A stretch of 64,000 nt of DNA from Vreelandella sp042466685 (lineage in GTDB: Bacteria > Pseudomonadota > Gammaproteobacteria > Pseudomonadales > Halomonadaceae). The position numbers and the translations under genes were made by a program. Shown here in pieces: positions 62,411 through 64,000 of the stretch. Every line of letters begins with the position of its first letter. Positions within the stretch are counted from its first letter, which is position 1. The DNA is taken from NCBI RefSeq assembly GCF_042466685.1, contig NZ_CP170448.1, positions 930,001 to 994,000 on the forward strand. Direction: 5' to 3'. Below the pieces are notes generated by a model. That model searched no databases. It was not told where the DNA came from and saw nothing but the letters and a program-made list of their open reading frames with translations.

Positions 62411-64000
62411 CTAATTAGCATCTTCTAAATGCGCCTGAGCCAAACGTTTCGCCCCGGCAAAATCCGCTTTTCCAGAGCCAAGATGCGGAATGCTCTCTAC
62501 TGTAAGCCAGTGGCTGGGGATCATCATGGGGGGCGTGCCGTTGGCGAGCATAGTGGACTTAACGGTTTTGGCGTCTAGCGCTGTTTCTGATAGCAGCACT
62601 ATGCGCTCACCTTTGCGGCTATCGGGAATGCTAACCGCCATCAGCGCCGTATCTGTATCCTCCAGGGCCGCTTTAACTGCCCCTTCAACCGCGCTGAGAC
62701 TGATCATTTCACCGCCAATCTTGGCGAAGCGGGCGTAACGGTCAATCAGGGTCAAAAAGCCATCTTCATCTATATAGCCTTTATCCCCTGTGATGTACCA
62801 GCGGTGGCCATCGGCCTCGTGGAGCGCTTTGGCCGTGCGCTTGGCGTCATTGAGGTAGCCCTGCATGATCTGCGGCCCGCTGATCAATATCATGCCCGCC
62901 TCGCCGGTGGGCAGCTCTTCAAAGCTCTCCGGGTCGACGATTTTGAAGCTGGTACCGGGCAGCGGCATACCCACGGTGCCTACTTTGCTGCCCCGCTGCA
63001 CCTGCTGATAGTGAACGCCCATGGCATCGGGAAGGTTGACGGAAGCAACGGGAGCGATTTCGGTGGCGCCGTAGCCTTCATAAATGGGCTTGTGGAATTT
63101 CAGCGCGAAGTCGTTACGCACGTTGTCATCGAGCTTCTCTGCCCCTGCGACTACGATTCTCAAGCTCTCCAGCATCAGCGGATGCACCTTTGTGCTGCGT
63201 ACAAACAGCCTTAAAAAGCTGGAGGTGCCAAACATGATAGTGGCTTTGTGCTTGGCAATAGCGCCCGCGATGCCGGGGGCATCGGTCGGATCGGCGTGGC
63301 ACACCAGCGGCAGCCCTTCAATCAGTGGTAGCAGCTGGGTAACCGTGAGGCCAAAGGCGTGAAACAGCGGCAGTGAGCCCATTACAACGTCATTGCTCTG
63401 GGTATTGAGCACGTCGGAGGTCTGCTTGATATTGGCCATCAGGTTTCGGTGGCTCAACATCACGCCTTTGGGTTCGCCTTCGCTTCCGCTTGAGAACAGG
63501 ATGGCGGCGGTGGCATCGGCATCGTGACTGTGGCAGAAGCAGCGCTGTAGTAGCCACGTCGGCAATACTCTCACCGCGAGCCAGGTACTCAAGCGCTCAG
63601 CATGGCCAATCGTGGTCTGCAGGTCTTCTAAAAAGACCACCTGCTGCTCACTGAGCAATTGGGTAACGTTGAGCCCGCGCTGCTCAAGCTTCTTCACAAA
63701 GCGCTGTGAGGTGAACACGGTGGCGATTTCCGCCTGGGAAAGGGCGGACGTCAACGCTTCTTGGTCGGCGGTGTAATTAAGATTCACCAGCGTTTTACCT
63801 GCTAGCAGTGTGGCCATATTGGCGATAACCCCGGCACTGCTGGTAGGTAGCAGTAGGCCAACGTTCTGCCCAGGGTTGAGCTTGCGAATACGTTTTGCCA
63901 TCAGCAGGCTGGCGGTGAGCGCTTGGCTTGCGTTGAGTGGGCGGCCCAGCGTATCCGCCAGGGCAAGGTCGCTAGGGCGGCGCTTAACGCTTTGAATCCA
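62411..64000 (-). CDS. Acyl-ACP/acyl-CoA synthetase (Aas-like), 5' end beyond window
   Basis: The frame stays open for 33 codons above the ATG at 63901 to the window edge (W-I-Q-S-V...A-L-T-A-S-L-L-M-A-K-R), so the gene continues outside. The visible part is an AMP-binding domain with S-S-G-S-E-G-E-P-K-G (P-loop), Y-G-A-T-E and T-G-D-K-G. It resembles the C-terminal synthetase half of Aas, which activates fatty acids for lysophospholipid re-acylation. Whether the N-terminal acyltransferase is fused cannot be seen here. Confidence 0.85.
   Translation of the reverse strand, partial: WIQSVKRRPSDLALADTLGRPLNASQALTASLLMAKRIRKLNPGQNVGLLLPTSSAGVIANMATLLAGKTLVNLNYTADQEALTSALSQAEIATVFTSQRFVKKLEQRGLNVTQLLSEQQVVFLEDLQTTIGHAERLSTWLAVRVLPTWLLQRCFCHSHDADATAAILFSSGSEGEPKGVMLSHRNLMANIKQTSDVLNTQSNDVVMGSLPLFHAFGLTVTQLLPLIEGLPLVCHADPTDAPGIAGAIAKHKATIMFGTSSFLRLFVRSTKVHPLMLESLRIVVAGAEKLDDNVRNDFALKFHKPIYEGYGATEIAPVASVNLPDAMGVHYQQVQRGSKVGTVGMPLPGTSFKIVDPESFEELPTGEAGMILISGPQIMQGYLNDAKRTAKALHEADGHRWYITGDKGYIDEDGFLTLIDRYARFAKIGGEMISLSAVEGAVKAALEDTDTALMAVSIPDSRKGERIVLLSETALDAKTVKSTMLANGTPPMMIPSHWLTVESIPHLGSGKADFAGAKRLAQAHLEDAN

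Noticed and set aside
1..64000. CRISPR arrays, insertion sequences, tRNA genes
   Set aside because: Reading both strands showed no regularly spaced repeats, no transposase frames and no recognisable cloverleaf.

Overview
The window reads as a chromosomal segment of a moderately GC-rich gammaproteobacterium, most likely a member of the Halomonadaceae. That assignment is inference from overall protein flavour (luxS, an aaeXAB-like operon, MipA, MsrPQ, many LysR/AraC/RidA/SDR genes) and base composition; there is no rRNA or tRNA to confirm it. No CRISPR array, transposase or tRNA was seen.

Layout. (1) 1-4.6 kb is an AT-richer prophage or tailocin fragment: an S24 autoproteolytic repressor cut by the window edge, a terminator, a promoter followed by a ~580-nt non-coding leader with an rRNA-type boxA and a perfect anti-16S Shine-Dalgarno tract, a tail-fibre gene, a 43-aa ORF and a beta-helix tailspike. 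(2) 4.7-7.1 kb holds luxS, a stand-alone hisI and a divergent class III alcohol dehydrogenase that has lost three of four structural-zinc cysteines; a Zur-like palindrome lies between the last two. (3) 7.1-12.2 kb has scattered hydrolases, an AAA ATPase, a low-GC membrane gene and a RidA gene. (4) 12.4-19.8 kb is a regulatory island: mipA-response regulator-histidine kinase divergent from a two-gene RND pump, with three copies of a 17-bp box that look like the regulator's operators. (5) A Tat-exported amidohydrolase follows.

(6) 21.0-31.5 kb is a carotenoid locus read on the minus strand: response regulator, histidine kinase, crtE, an ABC-2 transporter (ATPase plus permease), crtZ, type 2 IPP isomerase, crtY, crtI and crtB, mostly overlapping or spaced by a few bases. 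Together the enzymes should make zeaxanthin from IPP/DMAPP; no crtW or crtX is present. The transporter sits where it would be co-translated with the pathway, and is the least expected part of the locus.

(7) 31.8-34.8 kb has a YejM/PbgA-type membrane sulfatase-fold protein, a decayed RND pump fragment carrying a perfect 28-bp palindrome, and a maltose/galactoside O-acetyltransferase. (8) 34.9-49.3 kb is a patchwork of regulator/enzyme pairs: SDR/AraC, SDR/LysR, RidA/LysR, aaeXAB-like efflux/Rrf2/FAD oxidoreductase, DUF1275 protein, MFS/XRE-MmyB, LysR/MdaB. Several intergenic gaps contain inverted repeats that look like operators. (9) 50-59.9 kb has a subtilisin-like exported protein with Glu in place of the catalytic Asp, msrPQ, a membrane FMN glutamate-synthase-like protein, a DUF2157-DUF4401-GDYXXLXY operon and a MscS channel. 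(10) 60.0-61.5 kb is a toxin-antitoxin spot: a truncated HigA-like antitoxin, then an intact Xre/ParS antitoxin-RES toxin pair. The window ends with an alpha/beta hydrolase and the 3' part of an acyl-ACP synthetase (Aas-like) gene.
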